This document shows, piece after piece, positions 42,541 to 51,291 of a DNA stretch of 64,000 nt (the stretch's first letter is position 1; each line of letters starts with the position of its first letter). The stretch covers positions 186,001 through 250,000 of the forward strand of contig JALENN010000006.1 of assembly GCA_022767745.1 (NCBI GenBank). The letters are read 5' to 3'. The position numbers were made by a program, and so were the translations under genes. Source of the DNA: Alistipes sp. GTDB taxonomy: Bacteria > Bacteroidota > Bacteroidia > Bacteroidales > Rikenellaceae. The notes under the pieces are model-generated. The model did no database searches. It was given only the letters and a program-made list of their open reading frames with translations, and had not been told where the DNA came from.

Positions 42541-44586
42541 TCAGAACATGTTGCCCGTCAGTCCGCCCAGGCCGCCCATGTTCAGGCCGCTGCCGCCGCT
42601 TTGCTGCTGCTGTTGTCCGCCCTCCTCCTTACGCGGGCCCTCCTTGGCACGGCGCTCGGCCTCCTTGCGCAGGCGCATCTGCTCGCGCTGGTCGAGACGG
42701 CGGATCAGCTCCTCCATCGTAACGGGGGCGAATATGCGGTTCATGTCGAGCGTCAGTTCGAACTCCCATCCCGTCTTGGTGGTGAAAAGCTCCTCCTGAC
42801 GGTCGTTCTTGTAAAACTCGGCCCGCTCGCTCTGACGACGCTCGACCAGGTTGCCGGCATCCCACTCGCCGTTGCCGTTCAGGTCCTCGATTATGCGCAG
42901 GCGCATGTCGCCCGCCGGGACGTAGAGCATCGTATGCTCGCCCGCGCCGACGTTGCGCTCCTCGCGCAGCAGCGTGCCGTTCACATCGACCAGCTGCAGG
43001 ATGTAGCGGTCGCCCTCGTTGCGCGGCGTCACCTTCAGCCGCAGCGTCGAGTAGTCCTCGACGCGCGCCACCGTAAGCGATGCCGTGATCGAGTCGTTGC
43101 CCTCGCCCGTGATGTCGGCCAGCGCGTCGGGCGGGATGCGGAGGCGGTACTTACGGTCGGGCAGCCACCGCGACCGCAGGCGCCAGCGCCGCACGCTCGA
43201 CGTGTCGGCTATGAACACCGCCTTCTCGCGCAGCGTGTCGCCCCCCTCGCCGAACGAGAGCAGCTCGACGGCCGTCGAGTCGAAACGCGTCAGCGGCGTG
43301 GCGAACTCCAGCATCAGGTCGCGCTCGGGGTTCACCTCGGCCGTCTTCTCGAAGTTGACCATGGCGAAGGTCGAGGGGGTCTCGGGCTCGCGCCACTCCT
43401 CGCCCGCGGCTTCGGCCTTGGCCTTGGCGCGCTCGTTGCGCTCGCGTTCGCGCTCCTGCGAACGCGACTCCACGCGCCGCCACGAGAGCTTGAGCTCCTC
43501 GCGCCGCTCGCGCAGCACGTTGAGCGTGTCGTGCGCCATGAATACTATCTCGCCGCGCAGCGTGTCGGGAAGGCTCTCCGACGGCACGTTGAGCCACAGC
43601 GCCAGCGTGTCGCGCCCCTTGCTCACCGGCTCGACTATGATCTTCTCCTGCGGCACCCCGTCCAAACGCAGCGAGCGTATGTCGGGATTCGGCGCGCCGA
43701 ACGCCAGCAGCACCTTGTGCTGCTCGGGACGCGACGACTCCTGCAGCGACTGGCGGCGGAAGCTCACGTCGGTGAACAGGCGGAAGTACAGCTGCGGGTC
43801 GGCCGAGGCGTAGCGCCGCACCGAGTCGTACCATATCGAGAAGGCCGGCATCTCGGCCGGGTTGTAGACCCCGTCGACGAAGCCCACCTTGTCGACCGAG
43901 GGCTCGTAGGTCTGGTTGTCGTTGGCATCGAAGACGGCATACACCCTGTAGGGCACCGGCTTGAGGTTCTGCGCGATGAAGATGCCGTTGTTCTGCGAGC
44001 GGGCGATCTTCGAGGGCTTGTACTTGAACAGCGTCGAGTCGTACTCGGCGGGAGTCTCCACCGAATCGGCCTCGAAGAACCAGATGAAGGTCTTGCCCAG
44101 CGAGTCGGCCGTATAGCTATCCTCGGTGTAGCCCGAGCAGATGAGCGAGTCGATCGACGACCCCGTCGAGAAGACATACCGCAGGCCGTGCAGCGGGTTG
44201 CCCTCGTTGTTGTCGGCCACGGCCGAGCCGAACTCGATGGCGTAGGTGGTCTCGGGCAGCAGCGAGTCGTCCTTTATCTGAATGTATATGCCGCGGCCGC
44301 GCAGCGTGAAGACCGGCTTCTTGCGCATGGCGGGCGAGATGTAGATCTCCTTCTGCTGGTCCTTGAGCTGCACAAACTCGTCGAACTCGATATATACCGA
44401 CTTGCTCTTGAAGTCGGTCTTGCCGTCCTCGGGCGTCACGGCCACCACCAGCGGCGGCAGCGTATCCTTCGGGCCGCCCGTGGGCGTGCCTATCGAGGCG
44501 CAGCGGCTGAGGAACGCCACCGCGAAGAAGAGCAGTACGGGCACCGTCGCGCCCCGCGTGAATCTGTTGTTGCGTTGTGTGCTCAT
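42541..44586 (-). CDS. Ig-like domain lipoprotein
   Basis: 681 residues. The lipobox AFLSRC places the lipidated Cys at 29, followed by ASIGTPTGGPKDTLPP, the usual start of Bacteroidetes Big_5-type lipoproteins. Ig-like domain 1 spans about 45-140 (KSVYIEFDEFVQL). A Glu/Arg-rich coiled segment lies at about 370-405 (ESRSQERERERNERAKAKAE). The C-terminal half has more beta domains and ends in a charged helix plus a Gly/Asn-rich tail. Family role unclear; these proteins are common in gliding or porin-related envelope clusters. Adjacent to two more envelope genes. Confidence 0.8.
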   Translation of the reverse strand: MSTQRNNRFTRGATVPVLLFFAVAFLSRCASIGTPTGGPKDTLPPLVVAVTPEDGKTDFKSKSVYIEFDEFVQLKDQQKEIYISPAMRKKPVFTLRGRGIYIQIKDDSLLPETTYAIEFGSAVADNNEGNPLHGLRYVFSTGSSIDSLICSGYTEDSYTADSLGKTFIWFFEADSVETPAEYDSTLFKYKPSKIARSQNNGIFIAQNLKPVPYRVYAVFDANDNQTYEPSVDKVGFVDGVYNPAEMPAFSIWYDSVRRYASADPQLYFRLFTDVSFRRQSLQESSRPEQHKVLLAFGAPNPDIRSLRLDGVPQEKIIVEPVSKGRDTLALWLNVPSESLPDTLRGEIVFMAHDTLNVLRERREELKLSWRRVESRSQERERERNERAKAKAEAAGEEWREPETPSTFAMVNFEKTAEVNPERDLMLEFATPLTRFDSTAVELLSFGEGGDTLREKAVFIADTSSVRRWRLRSRWLPDRKYRLRIPPDALADITGEGNDSITASLTVARVEDYSTLRLKVTPRNEGDRYILQLVDVNGTLLREERNVGAGEHTMLYVPAGDMRLRIIEDLNGNGEWDAGNLVERRQSERAEFYKNDRQEELFTTKTGWEFELTLDMNRIFAPVTMEELIRRLDQREQMRLRKEAERRAKEGPRKEEGGQQQQQSGGSGLNMGGLGGLTGNMF

Positions 44587-44591
44587 ATGCC

Positions 44592-45224
44592 TTAACTCAT
44601 CTGTGCGGCCCCGCCGCCTTCGACATCACCCGCGCCTGTGCCGGTATCAGTATCAGTACCGGTTCCCGTATCGGTATCGGTCCCAGTATCCGTTCCCTCG
44701 TCGGGGTTCTCCTCGGGCGGCTCGACATAGAACTGGTTCACCACGACCCAGCCCGACGAGGCGTAGGTGCGGCGCCACGAACACATGTAGAGCTTGGTGG
44801 CCACGCTCTCGAGGTTCTCGGGCAGCTCGTAGCTGCGGTAGGCGTAGAGCTTCAGCTCGGGGTTCACCACCACGATCATCGACCGCTCTTGCTGCAACAC
44901 CACCGACATCGAGTACTCCTTCGACGAGTTGAACGCCCCCAGCACGTCGGGCACGCTGCGCTGCTCGCCCGTCGTCTTGTGGGTTATGGTGCGGTTGACG
45001 GCATCCTCGTAGCTGGCCACGCGCCACTCGGTCGTGTCGACATAGAAGGCGTAGGAGTCGATCTGGCGCGCACGCGAGTAGGATCCCGTCTCGCTCGTCT
45101 GGTTGTATATGGCCATCGTGTAGCGCGTGTAGGCCACCACGCTCTTGAAGCATCCCGCCGCAAGAGACGCTGCCGCAACGGCCACGGCCGCTATATTGAC
45201 AAATCGTCTAAGTCGTCGTCCCAT
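44592..45224 (-). CDS. lipoprotein with Thr-Asp-Thr-Gly repeat tail
   Basis: 210 residues from ATG 45224; longer open frames upstream lie inside folK and are not needed. The lipobox is SLAAGC (about Cys25). The core (30-170) has many strands and aromatic residues (YTRYTMAIYNQTSE; YMCSWRRTYASSGWVVVNQFYV) without a recognised family. The C-terminus (about 178-200) consists of TDTG/TDTD repeats encoded by near-identical 6-12 nt repeats, a likely site of length variation that stays in frame. It overlaps the folK end by 34 nt. Confidence 0.7.
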   Translation of the reverse strand: MGRRLRRFVNIAAVAVAAASLAAGCFKSVVAYTRYTMAIYNQTSETGSYSRARQIDSYAFYVDTTEWRVASYEDAVNRTITHKTTGEQRSVPDVLGAFNSSKEYSMSVVLQQERSMIVVVNPELKLYAYRSYELPENLESVATKLYMCSWRRTYASSGWVVVNQFYVEPPEENPDEGTDTGTDTDTGTGTDTDTGTGAGDVEGGGAAQMS

Positions 45225-45781
45225 AGTCTCAAAGGTTTTTCGTTGTCGCCGCCGCAGCTCTCCGCGCGCCGGCGTTCGGCCTCCTCGGCCAGCTCGGCCT
45301 CGCGGCACAACTCGCGCACGGTACGCCCCAGCACGGGATGCACCATATCCCCCGCCACCTCGCACATCGGGCGCAGCGCGAACGTGCGCACGTGCAGCAG
45401 CGGGTGCGGCACCGTCAGCCGCGGCGTCGAGATCACCTCAGCGTCGTAGAACATCATGTCGATGTCGATCACGCGCGAGGCGTAGCGTTCGCCCGTACAG
45501 GCCCGTTCGAGGGCCTCGGCCATGCCGTTGCGGCCCAGGTCGCGCTCGATCTGCTGCGTGACGTCGAGCAGGGCTTCCGACCCGAGCGCGGTCTCCACCA
45601 CGAAGGCGCGGTTAAGGAACCTCCCCTCCGCCTCGAAGCCCCACGGCGCCGACTCATATGACGCCGATGCCGCCACGACACGTCCCGCGCGCGCAGCCAG
45701 CAGCTCGCCCACGCGCTCCATCGTCGCGGCCACGTCGCCGCGGTTGCCCCCGGCAAGCAGTATGGCACGGTGAGCGCTCAT
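45191..45781 (-). CDS. folK: 2-amino-4-hydroxy-6-hydroxymethyldihydropteridine pyrophosphokinase
   Basis: 196 residues from ATG 45781, overlapping the holB stop by 4 nt (ATGA). HPPK motifs: ILLAGGNRGD, YESAPWGFEAEGRFLNRAF, ASRVIDIDMMFYD (metal-binding Asp pair) and VPHPLLHVRTFALRPM. The C-terminal about 35 residues are a charged extension ending DDDLDDLSI. Reaction: pyrophosphoryl transfer from ATP to hydroxymethyldihydropterin in folate synthesis; folC lies elsewhere in the window. Confidence 0.93.
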   Translation of the reverse strand: MSAHRAILLAGGNRGDVAATMERVGELLAARAGRVVAASASYESAPWGFEAEGRFLNRAFVVETALGSEALLDVTQQIERDLGRNGMAEALERACTGERYASRVIDIDMMFYDAEVISTPRLTVPHPLLHVRTFALRPMCEVAGDMVHPVLGRTVRELCREAELAEEAERRRAESCGGDNEKPLRLWDDDLDDLSI

Positions 45782-46923
45782 CGCGGCAGGCGGTTTATGT
45801 GTTTGCTCACGGCCAGCGCAAAGTGCGTGAAGACGATGCGCGGGTTGCCGTTCTGCATGATCTGGCGCATGGCGCTCTCGATCTGCGCGATCAGCGGCTC
45901 GATGTTGGCGTTGCCGATAAAGGGCGCGAAGTTGCCGCAGAAGGTGGCCTCCTCGCCCCACAGGTAGCTGATCGAGCCCAGCCCCGCATGCAGCATGTAG
46001 CTTTCGCGCAGCAGGCGCGCCGCATTCAGGAGCATCGACCGCTGCTGCTCGCGCGAGAGCTGCGCCGCCTCGTCGGCCCACTCGATAAGCTCGAGATGGC
46101 GGTCGTTGTACGACAGTCGCATCAGGCGGCAGAAGAGGTCGAAACCCTCGCGCTGCAGCTCGTCGTCGGCGCCGCCTATCAGGCGCCGCATCTGCAGCAC
46201 GTCGCCGGCCGCAAGACGCGCCATGTTGCGGCGCTTGCGCTCGTCGGGCTCAGCCGTGGCCAGAGCCGCCAGCGAATCGATGTCCACGCGCGGCACGGCC
46301 ACCTCCTGCGTGCGCGAGACGATCGTCGGCAGCAGCAGGTCGGGCCGCTCCGACACCAGCAGGAAGACGGTCTTCTCCCACGGCTCCTCGAGTATCTTCA
46401 ATATCTTGTTGGCGGCATCCTCGGTCATCGTCTCGGGCTGCCACACGATCATGATCTTGTACTCCGACTCGTAGCTCTTGAACGACAGGCTGCGGATGAT
46501 CTCGTCGGCCTCGCGCGCCGATATCATGCCCCGCAGCGTACGCCCCAGGTCGAGACGGTCGTACCACTGCTGCAGCGAGAAGTAGCCGCCCGTCGAGGCC
46601 ACCATCTCGCGCCACTGCGGCATGAAGCCGCTGCTGAGGATCACCTCGCCGCTCTTCTTGCCCTGCTTGTTGACGGGGAAGACGAAGTGCACGTCGGGAT
46701 GTGCCAGCGCCGCCGTCTGCACGCAGCTCGGGCAGCGGCCGCACGAGTCGCCGTCGTGGCGGTCGGTGCAGTTGAGATACTGCGCATAGGCTATGGCCAG
46801 GGGCAGGGCCCCCGTGCCCGCCGCCCCCGTGAAGAGCTGCGCATGGCTCACACGCCCGCGCTCGACACCCTCAACAAGGTGTCGCACAAGGTCACGTTGT
46901 CCCGTTATGTCGGCAAATCTCAT
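45778..46923 (-). CDS. holB: DNA polymerase III delta prime subunit
   Basis: 381 residues from ATG 46923 (MRFADITGQRDLVRHLVEG). A clamp-loader AAA fold with a degenerate P-loop (FTGAAGTGALPLAIAYAQ, lacking the Lys, as expected of delta prime). The zinc module is CGRCPSC preceded by NC, then the sensor region KIMIVWQPETMTEDAANKIL and the SRC-like VSRTQEV. The Cys set (NCTDRHDGDSCGRCPSC) is complete. Role: stator of the sliding-clamp loader at the replication fork. It lies 70 nt after the cyclophilin gene. Confidence 0.92.
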   Translation of the reverse strand: MRFADITGQRDLVRHLVEGVERGRVSHAQLFTGAAGTGALPLAIAYAQYLNCTDRHDGDSCGRCPSCVQTAALAHPDVHFVFPVNKQGKKSGEVILSSGFMPQWREMVASTGGYFSLQQWYDRLDLGRTLRGMISAREADEIIRSLSFKSYESEYKIMIVWQPETMTEDAANKILKILEEPWEKTVFLLVSERPDLLLPTIVSRTQEVAVPRVDIDSLAALATAEPDERKRRNMARLAAGDVLQMRRLIGGADDELQREGFDLFCRLMRLSYNDRHLELIEWADEAAQLSREQQRSMLLNAARLLRESYMLHAGLGSISYLWGEEATFCGNFAPFIGNANIEPLIAQIESAMRQIMQNGNPRIVFTHFALAVSKHINRLPR

Positions 46924-46993
46924 CTCTCTGTTTTTTACATCTTCTCCCTTATGCCTGCCGCATAAGGGATCACACAAAAATCCTGCGCCCGCG

Positions 46994-48637
46994 CTACTCC
47001 TCGCCCACGATGCGGGCGCGCACGATGCGCACATCCTCCAGCGGGCGGTCGAGCGAGTCGGTCGGCGTGCGCTGTATGGCCCCTACCGTCTCCAGCCCCT
47101 CGACCACATGTCCGAAGACGGTGTACGCCCCGTCCAGATGCGGCGTGCCGCCCACCGTGCGGTAGGCCTCGCGCACCGCCTCGGGATAGGCGAACGTGTC
47201 GCCCAGTTGTCCGCGCACACGCTCCTCGGTCGCGTCCAGCGCCGCGTCGTCGAACGTCCGTCCCCACACTATGTAGAACTGCGTGCGCGACGACCTCCTC
47301 TCGGGGTTCACGTCGTCGCCCTCGCGCGCCGCGGCCAGCACGCCGCGACGGTGGTAGAGTTCGGGGAAGCGTATCTCGGCGGGGATGCTCTCCCAGTATC
47401 TCGGATCGCCCGTCTCGGGCCCCTCGGCGTCGAACTCGGCGCCCGAGAGAGTACGCGTGCGCGGGTCGCCGCCCTGTATCATGAAGTTCTCGATCACGCG
47501 ATGGAACAGCAGCGAGTCGTAATAACCCTCGCGCACCAGCGCGGCGAAGTTGTCGCGGTGCTGCGGCGTGCGGTCATCAAGTTCCACCACGATGTCGCCC
47601 ATCGTCGTCGTCAGCCGCACCCGCACGGGCTTCGTCTGACGCATCGCTGCCCGCAGCGAGATGCCCCGAACCTCCAACGCGGCATCGAACGTACCCGGCA
47701 CTTCCCAGCCGAAGTTCATGCCCGTAACGGTCATGTCGTCCGCCGTCGAGCCGGTCAGCTCGCCGCGCTCGCGCATCGCCTCCAGCGCGCGCTTCACCGC
47801 GGGAAGTATGTCGCGGCACACGGCATGGGGCTTGCGGTCGTGGAACGATATGTCGCCCCAGACCGCGCGCGGCGGCACGGTATAGATATATGTGGCCGTA
47901 CCCTTGTCCCAGTGTACGGTCTCGGTGTCGGCCAGACGCTCGTAGCGGTAGTCGAACGTAGGTATGCCCACCCACAGCGCGCAGCCGTAATCCTCCGACG
48001 CGGGGTTGGCGTTGCGCAGGTGGAGGTAGAAGGGCGCCTGCGCCGTATGCAGCGAGGCGTCGAACTCGTCCCCGGCCATACGGTTGCGGCACTCCACCAG
48101 CCGCAGTTCCATCTCCAGCGTCAGGCTCTCCATTGCCCCCACCGAGGGTGCGGGGTCGAAATCCTGCTGCACGAGCAGGTGCGGCCACTGCTCGCCGTCA
48201 CGGCGCGGGGCGTCGTACTCGGCCGAGGTGGTTATGCCCAGCATCAGCGTGCCGTCGTAGCGGCGCTCGACACACTTGCCCGCATTGGCATAGCGCACGG
48301 TGCCGCCTGCGCGCTCGGCAGGCGTACCCGCCAGGTCGTGACGGCTCCACCACTGGCACATCTGCCATGCCGGGGGCTCCGTCCCCTCCGTAAAGCGGAG
48401 CGTATCGACATTCGTCGCGGCAAAGCCGCCGCCCGAGGTGACAGTCATGGTGCTCACGGGGGCAAGGGCCACGCCCCGGGCAAACGCCCCGTCGGCGATA
48501 AGCTCGCGCACACCCTCCTCCTGCACGGCCGCATCCGCCGCCGCACCGCTGCCGCCGCAGGCACACAGACCGAGACACGCCGCAGCCGCCATTGCAGCCG
48601 CCGCGTGCCGTGCACAGGCCGATATGTGGAGCATCAT
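46994..48637 (-). CDS. secreted cyclophilin-type peptidyl-prolyl isomerase fused to an unknown beta domain
   Basis: 547 residues from ATG 48637 (GTG 48643 also open). The lipobox-like CLGLCAC lies near residue 27. The C-terminal about 190 residues are cyclophilin: TTMGDIVVELDDRTP, YYDSLLFHRVIENFMIQGGDP with catalytic His-Arg, and AYTVFGHVVEGLETV (the first and second are quoted in part). The preceding about 300 residues (60-345) form a strand-rich domain with Trp/Tyr motifs (WQMCQWWSRHDLAG; APFYLHLRNANPASEDYGC) that I cannot name; it looks like a concanavalin-like sandwich. Such a large N-terminal partner is unusual for a PPIase. It lies in the dut-holB run. Confidence 0.85.
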   Translation of the reverse strand: MMLHISACARHAAAAMAAAACLGLCACGGSGAAADAAVQEEGVRELIADGAFARGVALAPVSTMTVTSGGGFAATNVDTLRFTEGTEPPAWQMCQWWSRHDLAGTPAERAGGTVRYANAGKCVERRYDGTLMLGITTSAEYDAPRRDGEQWPHLLVQQDFDPAPSVGAMESLTLEMELRLVECRNRMAGDEFDASLHTAQAPFYLHLRNANPASEDYGCALWVGIPTFDYRYERLADTETVHWDKGTATYIYTVPPRAVWGDISFHDRKPHAVCRDILPAVKRALEAMRERGELTGSTADDMTVTGMNFGWEVPGTFDAALEVRGISLRAAMRQTKPVRVRLTTTMGDIVVELDDRTPQHRDNFAALVREGYYDSLLFHRVIENFMIQGGDPRTRTLSGAEFDAEGPETGDPRYWESIPAEIRFPELYHRRGVLAAAREGDDVNPERRSSRTQFYIVWGRTFDDAALDATEERVRGQLGDTFAYPEAVREAYRTVGGTPHLDGAYTVFGHVVEGLETVGAIQRTPTDSLDRPLEDVRIVRARIVGEE

Positions 48638-48665
48638 TCTCACCGCGTACCGTTTTCAGTCTCTT

Positions 48666-49097
48666 TCATCGTCCCGTCGAGCCGAAGCCTCCCGTGCCGC
48701 GCTCCGTCGTGCCCAGCTCCTCGACAGGCTCCCACTCCACCTGCTCGTGACGCGCCACCACAAGCTGCGCGATACGCTCGCCCGAGGCCACGGTGAAGGG
48801 TTCGTTGCTCAGGTTGACGAGGATAACCCGTATCTCGCCGCGGTAGTCGGCGTCGATGGTACCCGGCGAGTTCAGCACCGTGATGCCGTGCTTGGCCGCC
48901 AGCCCGCTGCGGGGGCGTACCTGCATCTCGTAGCCCGCGGGCAGCTCGACATAGAGCCCCGTGGGTATCATCGCCCGACCGAGCGGTGCGAGCGTGACGC
49001 TCTCGTCGAGGTCGGCGCGCACGTCCATACCCGCCGACAGGGGTGTCTGGTAGGCGGGCAGCGCATGACGCGAACGGTTTACTATCCTTACCTTCAT
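48666..49097 (-). CDS. dut: dUTP diphosphatase
   Basis: 143 residues with all five trimeric dUTPase motifs: [14 protein letters not shown] in [12 protein letters not shown], the uracil-binding [26 protein letters not shown], and the C-terminal [10 protein letters not shown] arm. Reaction: dUTP to dUMP and pyrophosphate, keeping uracil out of DNA. It follows the flippase gene by 35 nt and precedes the cyclophilin gene by 28 nt. Confidence 0.96.
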   Translation of the reverse strand: MKVRIVNRSRHALPAYQTPLSAGMDVRADLDESVTLAPLGRAMIPTGLYVELPAGYEMQVRPRSGLAAKHGITVLNSPGTIDADYRGEIRVILVNLSNEPFTVASGERIAQLVVARHEQVEWEPVEELGTTERGTGGFGSTGR

Positions 49098-49132
49098 ATC
49101 TCTATCTCCTTTACATTATATCATTACTGTTT

Positions 49133-50608
49133 TCACCTGCGACGGTGCACCATGGCCGCAACCAGCGCCCGCACGTCGATCTTCTCGCGCCACACGGCAT
49201 AGAGGCAGTAGAGCCCGAACAGCACCACGTCGACCACGTACTGCACGGCGCGCGGCGTGCCCCCGTAGCGCACGAACAGCTCGCTCGCGGCGAAGAGCAC
49301 CAGTCCCACACCCACATATCCCGCGATGCGCCCCGTCTGATAGGGCGTGGGATAGTAGCGGCAGTTGAGCGCATAGCTCACGGCGACCATCGCCCCCTCG
49401 GCAATAAAACGGGCCCACGCGGCGCCGTAGTATCCCCAGCGCGGCACCAGCGCCACGTTGAACAGCACGGTGAAGACCAGTCCCGTGAAGGTGACATAGA
49501 TGGCGAAGCGGGTCTTCTCCTCGCGCTTGTACCAGAACGAGAGGTTGAGCCACACGCCGCTCAGCACGTTAGCCCCCAGCACCACGGGTAGGATGAAGAT
49601 GCCCTCGCGGAAGTCGCGCCCCACGATCAGGGCGAATACGTCGCGGAAGATCGCTATGCCGAGGAATATGGCCATCGACACCATGACGTAGTACTTCAGC
49701 GCCGCGGCGTTCGACTCGACGAACTCGTCCTTGCGGAACGGGGCCAGGAAGAAGGGCTCGGCCGCAAGGCGGTACATCTGCGTGAAGAGCGTCATCACCA
49801 CCGCTATCTTGGTGATGGCACCGTATATGCCCAGCTGGGCCATCGCCCCGTCGGGGACGAGGTACTTTATCATCTGGCGGTCGATGAACTCGTTGGCCGT
49901 ACCCGCAATGCCGCCGATGAGCAGCGGCAGCGAGTAGGCGAATATGCGCACGATCAGACGGCGGTCGACGGCCGGGCGCACGCGCTCCGTGGTACAGAGC
50001 AGCACCGCCAGCGTCGTGACGCTCGCCACGAGGTTGGCAACGAAGACCCACCCCACGCCGAAAGATGTTTTATAGAGTCCCGCCGCGGCGAAGCCGAAGG
50101 CCAGGGCCACATTCACACACACGCCCAGCGCCTTGAGCAGCACGTAACGGCCCGCCTCGCCCCGCTCGCGCAGACGCGCGAAGGGTATCATGGCCGCCAC
50201 GTCGAATAGTATGATGGCCGCCGCCAGCACCACATACTGCGGATGCTCGACGTAGGCCTCGCCCATAAGGCGCGCCACGCCGTCGCGCGACACCGCCACA
50301 AGAGCGAAGAACAACGCCGCCGCCACCAGCGTCGCACCCCACGTCGTGGCGTAGAGACGCCGCTTTGCCGCCGCCACGTCGCCGCCCGCCTCGTCGGCCT
50401 TGGCCGCAAAACGGAAGTAGCTCGACTCCATGCCCATCGTGAGCACCACCAGCGCGAAGGGTATCAACGCGTAGATGTCGGTGATGACACCGTACTCCTC
50501 CTGTCCCAGCCACCGCGTGTAGAACGGGGTGAGCAGGTAACTCAGGAAACGCACGACGATGGTGCTGATGCCGTATATGGCTGTCTGTTTGGCTAACTTC
50601 TCAAGCAT
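49133..50608 (-). CDS. polysaccharide flippase (oligosaccharide/lipid-linked sugar exporter)
   Basis: 491 residues from ATG 50608 (MLEKLAKQTAIYGIST); upstream codons are open but outside homology. Predicted 12-14 membrane helices. The Wzx/MurJ-type start is VVRFLSYLLTPFYTRWLGQEEYG, with later NEFIDRQMIKYL and the paired-bundle pattern of the MATE-like flippases (first motif quoted from residues 18-40 in part). Role: moving lipid-linked glycans across the inner membrane for surface polysaccharide or O-antigen. First gene of the 12-gene minus run. Confidence 0.88.
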   Translation of the reverse strand: MLEKLAKQTAIYGISTIVVRFLSYLLTPFYTRWLGQEEYGVITDIYALIPFALVVLTMGMESSYFRFAAKADEAGGDVAAAKRRLYATTWGATLVAAALFFALVAVSRDGVARLMGEAYVEHPQYVVLAAAIILFDVAAMIPFARLRERGEAGRYVLLKALGVCVNVALAFGFAAAGLYKTSFGVGWVFVANLVASVTTLAVLLCTTERVRPAVDRRLIVRIFAYSLPLLIGGIAGTANEFIDRQMIKYLVPDGAMAQLGIYGAITKIAVVMTLFTQMYRLAAEPFFLAPFRKDEFVESNAAALKYYVMVSMAIFLGIAIFRDVFALIVGRDFREGIFILPVVLGANVLSGVWLNLSFWYKREEKTRFAIYVTFTGLVFTVLFNVALVPRWGYYGAAWARFIAEGAMVAVSYALNCRYYPTPYQTGRIAGYVGVGLVLFAASELFVRYGGTPRAVQYVVDVVLFGLYCLYAVWREKIDVRALVAAMVHRRR

Positions 50609-50676
50609 CGGTCTTAGTTTCACGCCGCTGCGGCCCTTTCCGGCGGGATACGGGCGCATAAAGGCATTGTAACTTG

Positions 50677-50684
50677 CAAAGTTA
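50677..50684 (-). promoter_or_regulatory. -7 element of the flippase-dut run
   Basis: TAACTTTG on the minus strand fits TAnnTTTG, 69 nt before the flippase ATG. A -33 TTTG is not clear. Confidence 0.45.
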
Positions 50685-50811
50685 TAAATATTATTCGAAA
50701 CGCCCGCCTTTCCGTCCCCAAAACCGCGCAAAAGAGCCCGCCGCGGCACGTCCCGCCCCATGCCTTGCGCAGCCCGCCCGAACAGCCGCGACAGCCGACG
50801 GATAAAAAAAT

Positions 50812-50842
50812 ATTGATATTCCGCAGAAAAGATATACCTTTG
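50812..50842 (+). promoter_or_regulatory. promoter of the cobalamin operon
   Basis: ATTG (50812-50815), 19 nt, TACCTTTG (50835-50842). Transcription would begin near 50848, right at the first riboswitch stem. Confidence 0.7.
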
Positions 50843-50846
50843 CAAT

Positions 50847-51017
50847 GTTCGAGCCCCCGCCCGCAGGGACGGGGTTAAAAGGGAATCCGGTGCGATACCG
50901 GAACAGTACTCGCTGCTGTGAGTTCCGCCCCGTAGGAGGTACCGCCGTGCACGACGCCACTGACCCGTCGGTCGGGAAGGCGCACGCCGTGGAACAAGTC
51001 AGAAGACCTGCCCGAAC
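50847..51017 (+). promoter_or_regulatory. cobalamin riboswitch
   Basis: The conserved core is unmistakable: GGGAATCCGGTG (50881 on), the paired ACAGTACTCGCTGCTGT, GCCACTG at 50956-50962, GGGAAGG at 50974-50980 and AGTCAGAAGACCTGCC at 50997-51012. The outer stem GTTCG (50847-50851) pairs with CGAAC (51013-51017). It sits in the leader of the surface lipoprotein-BtuG-BtuB operon, so adenosylcobalamin or related B12 would lower expression. Confidence 0.93.
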
Positions 51018-51089
51018 GCAAGATTGCGCCCCGCGAGTCTCGGGCCGGATCGAAAGGAGCCGCCGCAGATGCCGCCGCCGTCCCCCACG

Positions 51090-51130
51090 GGCCGTCGCCG
51101 CACCTGACGCCTCCCGCCGCGGCGACGGCC
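51090..51130 (+). other. stable leader hairpin between riboswitch and first gene
   Basis: A perfect 12-bp stem GGCCGTCGCCGC / GCGGCGACGGCC with a 17-nt loop in the 5' leader. It has no T run; it may be structural or part of the switching region. Confidence 0.5.
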
Positions 51131-51208
51131 GCGCAGGAGCATTGCGCCACACGGGCCGCGCCCGCATGCCGCCCCGCACGCCCCTCCACATCCGCCCACC
51201 GACACAGC

Positions 51209-51240
51209 CTCCGGCCGCAATCACGGCACGGAGTTTTTTT
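51209..51240 (+). terminator. candidate leader terminator (expression platform)
   Basis: CTCCG / CGGAG plus an inner CCG / CGG stem around a 6-nt loop, followed immediately by seven T (51234-51240). It ends 52 nt before the first start codon, inside the riboswitch leader, so it would act before the operon. Modest stem strength. Confidence 0.5.
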
Positions 51241-51291
51241 ATGCCCCGCAGCCGCATTTCCCCAGAGCAGAACGAAGAAAAACATATCGCT

